Source of the DNA: Chrysomallon squamiferum
Lineage: Eukaryota > Mollusca > Gastropoda > Neomphalida > Peltospiridae
Assembly: GCA_012295275.1 (NCBI GenBank)
Contig: CM022665.1
Span: 30,930,957-30,994,956 of the forward strand
Reading direction: 5' to 3'
Length of the DNA: 64,000 nt
Made by a program: the position numbers and the translations under genes. The notes under the pieces were generated by a model. It saw only the letters and a list, made by a program, of their open reading frames with translations, was not told the origin of the DNA and did no database searches. Positions 32,664 through 46,510 of the stretch are shown piece by piece (positions within the stretch are counted from its first letter, which is position 1; each line of letters begins with the position of its first letter).

Positions 32664-35030
32664 TCTGTCAGTCTGTTCATGACTGGAAAATTATTGTTAC
32701 GACTACATAAATGTAAACGAAACATGCATTTATACTAGACAATTGGTGTATTTACTAAACCTGGTGATAGATGTTTTCTGTTCTACATCGTTCATTCAAA
32801 TTAGATTTTTCAACCATTTATCATCTGTTAGGTGAATTATATTTCATTTTGTTTACATGTGTAGAAGAGCATGCAATGAAAATAAAATAAATGGTAGGAC
32901 ATAAAATACTTTTTAATTTTACCCACCTGTTGTCACTGGTTTATCAGAACGAAACATTCATATAATACGTTAATTAATTTTTAATAATTACAATAAAAAA
33001 ATTATTCTTCGTTCCAGACTATTGCACCTTGACCATATTTTTATGTGTCTGACCTTTGATCTTTTCCTAATGGCGACGCTATTTTTCTTAATACATTTTA
33101 TTTTCAATAAATTTATATTCAGCTTTTGTTTGCGTTTTTCTCTTTCTTTCTTGTCAGTAACTTGATTTGAAATTTTATCAGTAAATGAATATTATGTTTC
33201 ATTATTAATGTTCAAATATATTTCAGAATGTTCTATTCTTTTTAATTAATAACAAATACCAAATTTTTTCATCTCATTCATGTCTTTTTTATTTTATTAT
33301 ATATATATTTATATTTATTCATTTATTAAAAAGAAAAAAGAAGGTCGTACGTTTTTAACCAAGTTACTAAAAATAAAAATAAAAATATAAAAATAAATAA
33401 TAATGACATACGCCTGCAAATATCTGCAAATATCTATATATGTACAAGGAAAACAAAATCATGTTTTTAGGTCATTCACTAAAGATGAAACATATTTTTA
33501 TCATCTTATATTGTTCATTGTGTTGCGAACAATTTATGAAGAAATATCGTGACGGCATACGACAAACGCGGAAAATTGCTTAAGTACACACTTATACCAA
33601 CTGCCTAGTGATAGCCGCATACAATATAGAAAATCCTTGAAAACAGCATAATGTGTTTCATGGAGAGTGCTGAGGGTGGACCCAGCAAGGAAAAGGAACA
33701 CTATTGAAGGAAGCAATAGCACGAACCACCTCATTTCTCGAGTGTCTCAGTGTGTCTAACAATGACTTTCTTCCAAGTGTAAGAGTTTTACACAAACAGC
33801 CGACAATTGTAACGGCGTGTTAAATTTCTGTTGCTTTCGTTTGAACTTCTAGAACACTGTTCCGTTTATAATTTACTGCACTGTTGAATATTAATTTCCT
33901 TTTACACAGTTTTTACAAAATTTTAAATTCATCATCGTCATCGTAACTTTATCATTTTTCTTATTTTTCAAAGATATATAACTCACTACTGTAGCACTCA
34001 GTAACATTCTGCACATTATCTCTCAGTTCATCAGTCTAAATATCAACTAGAGCATACAAACATTGAAATAATAGAAAGCTTATGAGAACCGTACTTCGTG
34101 TGTTTGTTGTTGTTGTTTTTTGAAATTTCACATACTTCCAAGTTACTGTCTTATTACTTTCTGTTGGCAGCAAAGCATGACCATAAATAGAACTTTTGTA
34201 AATCTGCTATTTCTTCCTTTTCGTTTGTTTACAGCTGTACAGTTATATCAAACTTTATTATAAGTAGAGCGTTTTCTCGCCGCTTGTATTAGTTTGTGTT
34301 CTCGTCACAGCAGGAACACTTAATGTGTAGGCGAAAGGGTTTGGCTTATGTACTAAGTACATAACAGAAATGTATGACATGATAAAACGTCTTCAGTCAA
34401 GGTTATATTGCCTGGACGCCATGATAAGTGTTTTTTCTTCTAATAATGATGTGCTTCCGAACGATAGCAATTATTTTCTGTCCCCTTATACGTATATTAA
34501 AGAAATATTTTTGAGAATTATTGTGAATGGCACTGTATGTGTTGTTACTAACATTCACTTTGAAATATAAGATAGTTAATACCCAAAGGGACAATGCTAT
34601 TTAAATATTTAATAAATTTTTTGTTTAAATAATTCAAAATTAAAAACCATATCCAGTTGTTTTGTTTTTTTAAGCGTCGTCTAAAAGAAGCTGATTAACA
34701 GTATTGAATATTACAACAAAACAAAAAACACAACCAAATAATATTTTTAAAAAAAAAGGAAGAAAGAAAGAAAGAAAAGGAATAAAAGAAAGAAAGAAAA
34801 ATCCACATTATACTGCATACGAATAAATTTAATATTTTTCTCCAAGATTAAACCTTAGATGTACATCGATTATATGACGACTGACGATCGCTGAACAGTT
34901 TAAGTTCAGAATGGCAAAAATATCAATCAAAACTTGTGAAATTACAGGCATCTTTATTAAAAAGTTGATCGTTCATAAAAGACATAACAGAACTGGCAAC
35001 AAGGTAGTTGTTATGAATACTCGAATAATT
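32231..35030. other. non-coding, nothing recognised
   Basis: AT-rich sequence after the last DLST poly(A) signal, with the (CT)n array, short AAAT/GAAA runs (33300-33400, 34755-34800) and no exon-like ORF on either strand. Confidence 0.6.
32586..32659. repeat. (CT)n microsatellite
   Basis: About 37 CT units, just beyond the DLST 3' end. Confidence 0.95.
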
Positions 35031-35039
35031 CAAGTACTT

Positions 35040-35560
35040 CTGTTTATTTAAATACAATCCGCCTTTCATTGGTTTCTTTTCAAACACTTCAAAGATCACC
35101 TGACCAGTGTAACGTAACCCTGAAATATTTGATTTCTTTGGACCGTGAATGTATTTTGTGTACTTGGTGGAGACAGGTGCTAAAACGTCTGAATACAGAG
35201 AACAAAGAGAACACGTCGTGTTTCTATTACATCTGAACCATCGTAATAAATCTCACTGCATTGTAAATAAAATTTCAAGAAGGTTTTCTGCTCAAGTGCC
35301 ATTGTTACGCTTATCTTCGTGAGCTTATTGTTAAGTAATTGGCTTTAAGCGGAACTAAGTAACAGGTACGTGCACACCTGCCCACGTGCCGAAGGTGTGA
35401 AATGTCCTCCAGGCACGCTTCGTCTTGCATTCGTAATTGACCTTTCAGTCGACAGTCACCTGTCCGGTTTAGTCAGCTGTCCCCATGGTGGACGATAAAC
35501 TTGCTCAGAACCTTCATTACGTTTATAACTACAATGGCATCTAATTAAGGATTAATAAGA
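35040..35560. promoter_or_regulatory. unique-sequence island with E-box and T-box-like motifs
   Basis: Balanced composition amid AT-rich repeats. It contains E-box-type CACCTG, CACGTG and CAGCTG words and a T-box-like AGGTGTGAAA (35394-35403) facing ACACCT. No long ORF. A candidate enhancer only. Confidence 0.35.
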
Positions 35561-35719
35561 TATATTGACAAAACAAACTGGGATTTTAGACTGAATATAA
35601 TAAACAGTTAATTTTTACTTAACAGATTTATAGATATCAAATATTTTCTATTATTTGAGTTCTTTGAATGTAAATGCGTAATATAAGCAGAAATAATTAT
35701 TAAGATTAGGAAATGAATA

Positions 35720-35723
<4 letters not shown>

Positions 35724-35752
<29 letters not shown>
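35724..35752. repeat. (TA)n microsatellite
   Basis: About 14 TA units. Confidence 0.9.
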
Positions 35753-35756
<4 letters not shown>

Positions 35757-36179
35757 GAAATAACATTATTTCAGATTTAGGTACCAATTCCCGATTCGGT
35801 TTTAGAAACGCCACTTCCGGAGGCTGTCAAATCATGTCTGAATTTACCAAATAGCGTCAAGTGCAGGTAACAGGCCGATGTCACACACAAAGTGTTCTCC
35901 GTTTAGCTCTACAAAAGCACCACAAGGTGTAGCAGTTTAATTACGCAGAGCCGTCGACATCTTGGTTTGTAGGCTTGATGGCGCGTTTTTCTCACCGCTG
36001 AGCAAACCACGCTCCAGATGTGTCCGATCGTTTTACTCGACAACTTGCGACACAGTCTTTCTTGGTGACATGTTTGAGACAACAATCTCCAGCAACACGT
36101 CTGCACAGCTTGAGATCCGGAAACTCCCGAGCAATTTGACTCCTGTCGATCGATAACTCGATAATTGTTTAAATGACAA

Positions 36180-36305
36180 AAAAAAAAAAAAAAAAAATAA
36201 TAATAATAATAATAATAATAATGATAATAATAATTATAATAGTAATAATAACAGTAAAAAATAAAAAATAGAAGAAAAAATAAAAATAAGAAGAAAAAAG
36301 ATAAG
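36180..36305. repeat. poly-A and (AAT)n/(GAAA)-like tract
   Basis: Poly-A followed by AAT/AGT units and A-rich GAAAAA words. The unique sequence just left of it (35,820-36,170) has no recognisable gene. Confidence 0.85.
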
Positions 36306-36726
36306 AAAAACATATTTTATTTCATTTGTTTAGATCTTTCTTTTCGATCATTTTTTCTTTCCTATTTTTATTCTCTTGAACATTTCTTTTTTCTACATTT
36401 CTTTTTTTTTCCCTTCTTTCTTCTTTTTTTAAAATAATTGGATTTTACTGCACTTAATAAAAAACAAGAACCATATTACCAAATTAAAATGAATCTGTTT
36501 TAATTCATTCGTCTTATCTGTTCATCATAAACAAATACATCCAGAAATCGAAAATGAAATATAATAAAATGAAATAAAATGAAATAAAATAAAAAGAAAT
36601 AAAATAAAATAAATGAATGAATAAATAAATGTTAAAAATGTACAAGGAACAAAAAACAGAGGAACGTTTAAATTATTGTTTACTCTCTTCACAAACACGG
36701 TTATAAAAGTAAATTACAATAGATAT

Positions 36727-36860
36727 GGATACATACGTATATATACACACGCACGCGCACATACATACATTTTTACAATACATGCATACACACATACATA
36801 TAAATACATCATACATACAAATAAATACATACATACATAATTACATACGTACATGAAAAG
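36727..36860. repeat. degenerate (ACAT)n microsatellite
   Basis: ACAT/ACAC/AAAT tetranucleotides with a constant 4-bp phase. Confidence 0.85.
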
Positions 36861-37175
36861 TAAAAGAAATAAAATTAATCATGACAGCAACCGCAATAGA
36901 TACATCTATACTTCAACAAATTACAAATATAAACAAGAAATTATTATAAAGTGCTCTTTCGACTACCCTAATTGTAAATATAATAGTAAACAAACAATGA
37001 GTAAAATTTACGAGCTTTACAACAAAGAATAGACAGGAAAATACTAGTTTATATTAATTACAGAGACACGCTTGTTTCAAGGAACAAGGAAACGTCGACT
37101 TGTTCTCTGAAGTGCTTGATCTGTCGGCCCATTCACTCCGTCGAAAAACTTTCCTTTTAGAAGAGCTTTTGCATA

Positions 37176-37820
37176 ACACAACATACAGAAAGACATGGTT
37201 TATTGTAATACATTTACAGCCTTTTGAGAAATAAACTATCTCATTCACGTAATTATCACAGAACACATTATACGGAACGAAATAGTTGAATACATTAGAT
37301 CTACTAGCCTTTGAAATGTCATTTAAATTAATACGAAATTGTTATGACTGTCAGAGAAGATATTATACACAAAGTAAAGTTTATTATTTTTGTGGCATCT
37401 GAGAAATTTTATATTATCTCATTCTTATGACTATCACAGAATGCATTTCACGGAACGAAGTCGTTTAATATAATAGATATTTCGGCATTTGAGCATTCAC
37501 TAAAAATTCTTAAAATTACCAAAGAGTATATTTTGCAGAAAGATACAATTATAGATTATTAAAATAGATTTACTAAACTTTAAGCATTCATAAAACAACT
37601 ATCTCAGAAAAGGTGTACAAAGAGAATTAGTTTAATAGCGTTAGCTTTTGAGAATTCACTAATGTAGAATACTTAAAACAAAGTCACTGTATAATAAGAA
37701 GTAGTTTATTACTCTGAACCTTCTGGACTTACAGCATTCAAAGTACACTACAGAGTAATACATGGAAAGAAATAGTTTATTGCAGAAACCTACTTTAATT
37801 TAAATATTCACACAATGACA
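37176..37820. repeat. decayed ~80-bp tandem array
   Basis: About eight diverged units of 70-95 bp share the order ACAGAA..., GGAACGAAATAGTTTA, then a GCATTTGAGAATTCAC-like stretch. Anchor words start near 37182, 37274, 37368, 37452, 37536, 37618, 37690 and 37763. It is visible only by aligning units by eye; ORFs through it carry no meaning. Confidence 0.6.
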
Positions 37821-37944
37821 AATTAAAATACGGTTATGTACGAAAACACACGAATGAATAAATGTTTAACGACACTGCAGTATAAGAAAAAAATACAAAT
37901 AAAAAATAAAAGAAAAAAGGAAAAATAAAAATAAAAGATGTAAT

Positions 37945-37958
37945 AAAATAAAATAAAA

Positions 37959-37990
<32 letters not shown>
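37945..37990. repeat. (AAAT)n microsatellite
   Basis: AAAT units, continuing as A-rich sequence to 38008. Confidence 0.9.
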
Positions 37991-38369
37991 AATAAAAAAT
38001 AAAAAAACCCAAATGATATACCATAAATTCAATGATGGACTTTGCGTATATTTCTCACTTTTATGGATGATGGTGATTGTAATAACAAAGATAACAAGAA
38101 CAGCAGTGATACAACAGGAACGATATGGTAGACGGATATAAGTTATTAAAATAGGTTACTACAGTTAGACTTTTTAAAACCACGCAAAAACATACGTACG
38201 TACAAACGGATATACTCATTCATATACTTTCACATAAGATAAACTTATATGTAAAAGATTAAAATATATAGTTTTAAGTCTGGATTACCTATTCGATACA
38301 TGTTAATGCATTATTCATAAGTTATTGATAAGTTAATGAAAGACTAGTCACTTTCGAATTGAGTTGTAG

Positions 38370-38425
38370 GCTAGGGGATTTGAACCTAATACGCGATACC
38401 TGCAAATCTTTATTTATTTTTATTA
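38370..38425 (-). mobile_element. possible tRNA-derived relic: perfect B box
   Basis: Minus strand reads GGTTCAAATCC (38386-38376), an exact RNA polymerase III B-box match followed by CCCTAGCC. No good A box lies at the expected distance, so this is a fragment or chance. Confidence 0.25.
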
Positions 38426-39067
38426 GTCCATTCTGTATTAATAATAAATTATGCATCAGACACATCAGAAGCGAATCGTCTCTGTATTAATTTCATTTGA
38501 CTTGTTTCTTCTCGCCGTGCAAAATTCGTCATATCAGTTTGATTCCCGAGACAATTCTCTTAATGGTTATTGCAATTCTTGACGGAATCCATCCACTCAA
38601 GTGGATTTTTTACGTTTTATTATTATTATTTTTTTATTGGTAATTATAGATCTCTCTTCCGGGTAGCTTAGCAATCTTCTCGAATTACATGTCCAGGTAG
38701 ACTTGCGTCATTGTTATAAATACCGTATTTACGATAACCAAACCAAAAAAAACAAACAACAAAACAAACAAAAATAAAATAACAAGAAAACAAATCAACA
38801 AAAACTCAGATCTGTTGATGAATGTGAAACTGGTGTCTATATGCTTGAGGTAACACCACTGCGATAACACAGAGACAGCTTTTTTTCTTCTTCTTCTTTT
38901 TTTTTCATTTTTTTTTCATGAGTATTTATAATTTTATGATATATTTCTCGTTCCAACAACAGTTGTATGTCTGGAAAACAAAAATTCCTGTTAATGTTTT
39001 TCTTTCTTTATATTATTTATATCCATAGAAGTCCAAAAATAAAAATAATAAATAAATAAAATCAATA

Positions 39068-39210
<143 letters not shown>

Positions 39211-39410
39211 TTTTTAAAACGGTAGGTATCTCAGATAAGGTAAGTAATTTGAAGCATTCTTCGTTGTGCGGGTAATTTTCAGAGAACTGTACATGATCTT
39301 TACCAAATAATTCTGTTGAAGAAAGTGAAAGTATAAATAACTAAACCATTATTATTACTTTTATTATTATTGCTGTTGCTATATTATCTAATATAGCCAC
39401 CTGAATGACT

Positions 39411-39447
<37 letters not shown>

Positions 39448-39814
39448 CTGTGTGAAGAAAAGGTTTAAAAAGCAAAAGGATAATGCAGCAACAATATTTG
39501 GATCTATGTCAATTATCGACATCAAAATAATTTTATGTGTATTTAAGTTCGACAGTGCTGTAAAATGGTAATATTATTTTAAATTATTTTTAAATATAGC
39601 ACTTAAGAAGATTAAATTATTATTATTATTATTATTATTATTATCCTTAATTTTGAAGGTTAGACTAATGTGTCAAGGGCAGCAACTCTGGCCAAACGCA
39701 TACAAGTGACTGGACATAATGCATTTGATTTTGTTGTTGCATAATGAATAAATTATATTTAATTAAGATCACGATAATATATTATCGTACTATCGCGAAA
39801 TATGTATCGCCATC

Positions 39815-39916
<102 letters not shown>

Positions 39917-40499
39917 GATTGACTCATTCATTCATTCATACTTAACATATGAAACTCATTTAGTTCTATTTATATTTCCAGAAAGTGTAAATTAATGGAA
40001 GCGGAAATATTACTTAAGTTTCTTTTATCTTTTTCTCGTTTCTTTCTTTCTTTCTTTTTTTTTATTTTCTTTTTTTAAGAACAAGTATAAATATTATTAG
40101 ACAGAAAAATAAAATTTGATATCAGTAATTAATTGGTTGTTTTTCTTCATTTTTAAAAAAGTCAATTTTTAAGTAGAAAACAATAAAAGCAGAAGGACGT
40201 CTTTGGTCACATATAGTTGCTGAGCATTTCCATTGCGAATGGACGTCGTATTTAAGATATCTTCTAAACGGAAAAACTGAAAGCATGTTGTCTTTCCAAT
40301 ATGCACTTAGTTCATCAGAGTAAATAGTGATTAACATAATGATATTTCCAAGCCTTGGTCATGTATTATTCTTTGTATTAATATCTCTTGTGGATTTCTG
40401 TAAATCGATTAATAATCAAAAGATGACTGTCCATTAACGATATGAAAACTAATCGGTGTAAGTTCTAGATAGCTGGTTTTTAATTAACTATATAATAAA

Positions 40500-40780
40500 C
40501 AACTGCTACTACTGTTAGTGTTGCTAACATTGTTATTACTGGTGTCATACTGCTAGTGCTATAACTGCTGTTACTACTACTAATAGTACTTCTGTTTCTA
40601 CTAGTAAAGCTACCATACTACTAGTATTTCTAGTGCTATTACTACTAGCAAGAGTATTACTGTTCTACTACTACAACAACTACTACTACTACTACTTCAA
40701 AATGAAACATCGAACACATCCAGAACCACCACCAGTACAAGACCAACATCAATAACAAAAATAATAATAATAATTCATCT
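40500..40780. repeat. decayed (ACT)n triplet block
   Basis: ACT/GCT/ATT triplets with many substitutions, ending in short AAT units. Confidence 0.7.
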
Positions 40781-41592
40781 GTAACAGATATTAAAGTTTG
40801 TTTTCGACTCAGTTAATGGAATGATTGTTTAACAATACCTGATTGCGTTGTTTAATTTCTGACTGTAAAAAAAAAAAAAAGACAAAAAACGAAAAAAACA
40901 AAAAAACAAAAACAAATGTAAAACGTGATATCTTTCATAACTTGATCATTTGAAACTGGTATGTTATTTATTATTGTTATTTTGGTATAAAATAAATATT
41001 GCATATATCGATCTGAATAATTCAAAATCAAGAGCATTCTAGACTTAGACTAGGTTCTCTACATCACCGATCTTGTAGTTATAATTTCCCCCACAGGAGG
41101 AATCATTTTCCGCTTACTATTTTTTTTTTTTTTTAAATTAAATAATTCCACTTTTATATTAACGGCGGCACAGTTTTCGCTTCCTTCCAAACGAGGATTC
41201 GTCTAGCAACGAACATTACCTTTTGCCTCTTAAATTATTCACAACTTTCGTTATTAATCGTTATCAGAGAAATGTCATTTCACAATTATCAGAAACAGCA
41301 CTTAAGGATATTCCATGCAGATGACTGATATTAATACATGATCCCCAAGGCGAGCCTGGCCTTCAGTCCGACACGGGTAGATCTAACACACGATCATCTT
41401 CCCTCATGTAAAGATTAAGGGGCGGATCTTTTACAACAAGAAAGAGAGTTTAGTTAGTGGCAAAGTATAATTCTTGTTACTGAAATCGATTTTATTTAGA
41501 TGAACGTTTGATATACAGTATGCTGAGAAACAGAGAAAAAAGATGAATATATGTATGTTTTTACATGGTTTTGATAATCATCATCATTATTA

Positions 41593-41596
<4 letters not shown>

Positions 41597-41635
<39 letters not shown>

Positions 41636-41637
41636 AA
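41597..41637. repeat. (AAAT)n microsatellite
   Basis: Ten AAAT units. Confidence 0.95.
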
Positions 41638-42254
41638 GTAAATAATAAAAATAATACATAATAATAATAACAGATTCTTCAAAACCAGTTTATCGACGGG
41701 AAACTTCGGAAGAAATCAGTCATCGACAAGATACTCAAATAATAATAATTTGAAAAAAAAAAACATTTTAATTCTGATTTATAAAATTATTATTTATATT
41801 ATTTTTTTATTTTCATATTAAGATCGATCTAAGACTGAGGAAAATTATTTTCTTGTAGGTAAGTTTTAAGGTGCTCTTACCGAAGATGCTAGTACAGTGA
41901 TTAATTACTATAATGATATCTTGTTCAGTGGCCGCTTTACTACAGTAAATAAATGCAGAATAATATCTAAATACCGTGAATGTAAGATAATGATTTAAAG
42001 ATAAATGAAAATAAAATAAAAACAAAACAAAAGTAAATAATAATAATTTATAAAATGATTAGGTACTAAGAATTTTTACTTATCTTTTAATTCTAAACAA
42101 AGCTTTCATTTGTTGGTATATAATCTAATTAATTTTCATATTTACTAAAATGACAATTATATATCGCTTCTTAACGGTTTTATAATTTATTTTATAGCGT
42201 AATTGTTGTATATCCACATAAGCAGTAAACGGTCAATGATAGTACGCACATTAA

Positions 42255-42263
42255 ACACGCACG

Positions 42264-42311
<48 letters not shown>
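42255..42311. repeat. (CA)n microsatellite
   Basis: Short CACG start, then about 23 CA units. Confidence 0.95.
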
Positions 42312-42312
<1 letters not shown>

Positions 42313-42693
42313 CCTATTCTCATTGCTACCGAAGATACTACAAAAAAAACAAACAAAAAAAAAGGACCATAACAATAAATACAACGCCAAACAACGCACT
42401 GCATAATAAATGATCAGACCCTTAAACCTCTGTTCTGATGGAGGACTTGATAAAACAATAAAGCGAAGAAACGTGATAAGTATCTAGACAAGTGAGGCCT
42501 ACATTAGACGGAAGATGAAAAATACTTGAATGGACGGATTCCGCCAAGAAATATAATAACCATTAAAACAATCGTCACGGGAATAAAACTGATATGGCGG
42601 GTTTTACACGGCGAGAAGAAAAGAGACAAATGAAATTAATGTAGAAACGATCCGGTTCTGATGTGTTTTATACATAATTTATTATTTAAAAAT

Positions 42694-42695
42694 GA

Positions 42696-42748
<53 letters not shown>

Positions 42749-43060
42749 GCATCATCACCATAATGATGATTATGATGATGATATAAGTATCATAATAATA
42801 TTTTAAATTGTAATAAATATACTAATAAAGAATAATAATAATAATAAAAAATTAATAATAAACAGTAACAGTAATAAAGTAAAAAGAAATAATTGTAATA
42901 AAAATGATAGTAATAAAAAAAAATACACATAATAATTATAATAAAATAAAATAACAAATAATAATAATGATAATAATAAAATAAAATAAAATAATAATGC
43001 TAATAAAATTTAAAAACCCCAACTCAAATAATAATAAGAAGAAGAAGAAGAAAGAAGAAA
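42694..43060. repeat. (AAT)n array and decayed continuation
   Basis: A pure AAT array to 42748 is followed by ATG, AAT, AAAAT and AAG units with interruptions to 43060. Confidence 0.9.
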
Positions 43061-43239
43061 AAACAGACGTTGTATTGTTTCTTGCCTGCTTCTAAACCAA
43101 ATCTAATGTCAATATGTTTTATCTTAACTAATTTCATTTTATTAATAATGTACGAATTGCAGTTCAAATCTTTTTAACGAATGCTTTGTTTTTATTTTAC
43201 ATTTTTATTTTTAAACCAGTTAGTGCTCATCTTGTTCTT

Positions 43240-43435
43240 TATATTATTATTATCATCATCATCATCATCGTTGTTGTTGTTGTTATTATTATTATTTCAT
43301 TCCATTGCAATATTTTTATTCTGTATTTTTTTTTTTTTTTTGTTATTGTTATTACTGTTGTTATTGTTGTTGTTGTTGCTGCTGTTATTATTTCATTCTA
43401 TTTCAGTACTATTATTATTATTTTTTTTTATTTTT
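43240..43435. repeat. (ATT)/(ATC)/(GTT)n compound microsatellite
   Basis: Triplet runs with poly-T; the Leu/Ile-rich ORFs across it are artefacts. Confidence 0.85.
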
Positions 43436-44009
43436 TTTCGAAAACGGCAAAAGATCAGTGGTTTGTTAAAAGATAGTTATTGCTAATTCATCGTTATATA
43501 AAACATTTTTTCAGTCATTCTCTTTTATCTAATCAAAACAAACTAAAGGTTTGTAATCTGAAAAATCTTTACATGTATTTTGTTTAATCTGAATTTTATT
43601 AACGTAAAAAAACAACAGTAGCAACAAAAACAATAATAATAATAACTATACAATAATAATAATAATAATATCTATACAGTAATATAATAATAATAATAAT
43701 GACAGTTAAATGCAATAACAAAGAAAAAAACCACAACAACAACAACAGTTCTAATAATACTAAACAAGAAATTATCATCATAATCATTGTCGTTGTCATC
43801 ATTTTTCTCTGAGATTCAGGATGACAGTGGGTTGTTTTCTAATTTTGGGGTACAAAGTACAGTTGACTGATCCTACGTGTATAAATTTTGAGCTTGTGTC
43901 AAAACATCATCTTAAAAATATTAAATATGACGCCAAGTTTTATCTGACTGCCGCCAGGGAATTTTCTTTTTAAATGAAACCGCTTTAGACTTGTGCAAGT
44001 TAAAAAAAT

Positions 44010-44375
44010 AATAATAATAATAAATAAAAAAATATAAAAAAACCCCAGAAAGATAGAAAGAAAAATCATTTTATTAAAAGCAATTTTATTATAGCGAAAA
44101 AAAAAAGAAAGAAAGAAAAAAAAAAAGAAAGAAAGAAAGGCAGAAAAGAAAAAAGAAAAGTAAAAAGAAAAGAAAAAGAAAAAAGAAAATATAAAAATGA
44201 AAGGAATTAAAATGTACACAAGAAAGAAAGAAAGATAGAAAAACGAAAGAAAAAGAAAGAGAAAAATCATTTTAGTAAAGAAATTTTATTACAGCGAAAA
44301 AACAATTAAAGAAATGAAAAGATTAAAAAATAATTTTAAAAAGAGAGAGTGTAAGAAAGAAAGAAAAACATTTTA
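44010..44375. repeat. (GAAA)n-rich purine block
   Basis: GAAA/AAAG tracts with two similar halves: AAAGAAAAATCATTTTA...TTTTATTA.AGCGAAAAAA occurs near 44060 and near 44260, about 200 bp apart. Confidence 0.75.
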
Positions 44376-45278
44376 AAACGATATATTTATTACAGCTATA
44401 AATTAATTTTTATATAATGCAGTTAATTTCTTATTAAACCCCTCGTATTAATTAACGTCGCTCTTTTCAGAATACAGAATTTAAATTAATCTGTGGGGTT
44501 ACAAAACAAAGAAACTAAGCAGGTGTTGCCTAAAGCGTTGACAGCAAAAACACATCCGGTTTGATACATTAATGTATTATTTTCTCTTTCTCGTTATGCA
44601 GTTATTTCACTATCGTCTTCTAACCTGGAGGTAACTGGATCGTTTCTTGATGTCCGCGCAGTGCGTGCGTAATGTGCTTAACTGTACATGGTGTGTTTGT
44701 TTTTTTGTGTGTGTGTTCGTGTGTTCGTGTATGTATGTGTCTTTGTATATCTCTTCATTCGCCTGTCTACAAATACATTTGATGATAATGCTTGACGAAA
44801 ACCTCTACAATGATTAAAATATTAAATAATCAATATTAAAGTTATTAAATGTCAGTCGTGTGATTTTGTAGTTGTATCTGGTTAAAGGAAAAATCTTCTA
44901 CTTGCATTTTACCTTAGTCTGGACTGAGTATAATACTCATTTTTTACGGCGCACTGGCGAAAATGGAAGCAATGTACCGAGGAAGATTTATCCGTTTATT
45001 TTTCACACTTTTAGGTTTTCTGTGTTGAATTTCAGTTAACATTATTCAGTTTGAAGTGTCTTTGGAATTAAATCTTTATTTAAGACTTTTGTTTGTTATG
45101 TGTTTTGTTTCGTTATGAAACAGTAAGAAGACACAGCATTTCACTGATATAATACAGTATGAAAACTATGTGGGTTTTTTTATTTGTTATCTGGGGTATC
45201 GCGTATGTGGTTGTGTTGTTGTTACAACTACTACTACTACTGCTGCTGACAAAAACATTACTACTACTACTAGTACTA

Positions 45279-45309
<31 letters not shown>

Positions 45310-45849
45310 TTTATTTGTTTGTCTGTTTGTTTATCTTTTAAAACATTTATTGCTACTGTTTCCACTATTCTTTCGAAAATGTAGCAAGCAATTTATAAAG
45401 AAAGTCAGTTTTTAATACATAAATATTAACATTGCTTCGCACTTGAAAAATTATAAAAAAAACACTTAAAAATCAATTTTTATCATTAATTTTATTTTTA
45501 CCTTTCAACTCTTTTTATAGTCTTTGAGAATTTCTTTCTTGTTTTTTTGGTATTTTAAGATTTCAATTTTTTTTTTTATATTTCTTTATCTGAGTACAAT
45601 AAAAAGATTTTTCCTGTCTTTGTATGTAACATTAAATTTGAAATTTAGAATAAAACACAAGCAATAAAATTTTGACAAACTGGTGAATTTATTTCCTAAG
45701 CGTATCGATTTCTTTTGTTCCCGCATTACGCTCACAACCATGTGTTAAACGCACATTCCCTATTTTAATCTTATTTCTATTCATACAACAGCTTCTTATC
45801 TTGATTTGTTGTTTGAGGGGGGAAAAAAATCAGATTTTGGTATGCTACA

Positions 45850-46510
45850 TAAAAGTCAAAATCATAAAAACACCACGCGGTATTGAAAATCTTGCAAGAT
45901 GTTTCTGGTTCAAGTCAATAATGCTGCAAAACTCGTCGATGGCTTCAAGGTATACTGTTAGGTAATAATTCTTTTGACTTCCATTTTGAAAGCAAGTGTC
46001 CAGCAGGTAATTTCGCATTTTCCACAATGTCTGTTAATTACGTCTATTGCTTCTGGGGCGAGCCAGTGTTCTTGAGTGATGTAACGGCTAAAACCGACGT
46101 TCGCTTGCCGAATGTCGCTCTCCGTGTACCAGCTGCTCTCGACTTGTTACGAATTAATTCCGTTCGATTCAGTGTCCTTATCGATTCTTCAGATGAGATT
46201 AATTAATCGATTTTGCTACCTGGGGCCAAGAAACTCGTCACACCTTGAGAAAGGAGATGGATCACCCCTTTTGAAGTGGCCGCCCTCGATCTTGCACGAG
46301 CCGATGAAAACTATTGGAAATTCTATGATTTTGTGAACACCCACTGGGTGTGACCACTGAGCCGAATTACCGGACACTATACCTCTAAGAGAACTCATTA
46401 TATCGTATTGTCAACGATCATCGAGGCAAACAGTTTCGAACTGTACAGAACGTATAGCCATTACTTATTCCGTCCTGCTGGACTCTGAGGCATCGCCCAT
46501 TGAATAATTT
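45850..46510. promoter_or_regulatory. unique-sequence island, candidate cis-regulatory element
   Basis: Balanced-composition block with CpGs, the homeodomain-type sequence GATTAATTAATCGATT (46198-46213) and E-box CAGCTG. ORFs on both strands are short and unlike known proteins. Confidence 0.3.

Noticed and set aside
43181-43486. Leu/Ile/Val-rich membrane-protein-like ORFs
   Set aside because: Triplet repeats and poly-T give hydrophobic runs by chance; no signal peptide, splice sites or start context.
46112-46336. 74-codon ORF in the 46-kb island
   Set aside because: No recognisable similarity, and an equally long ORF on the other strand; balanced composition explains both.
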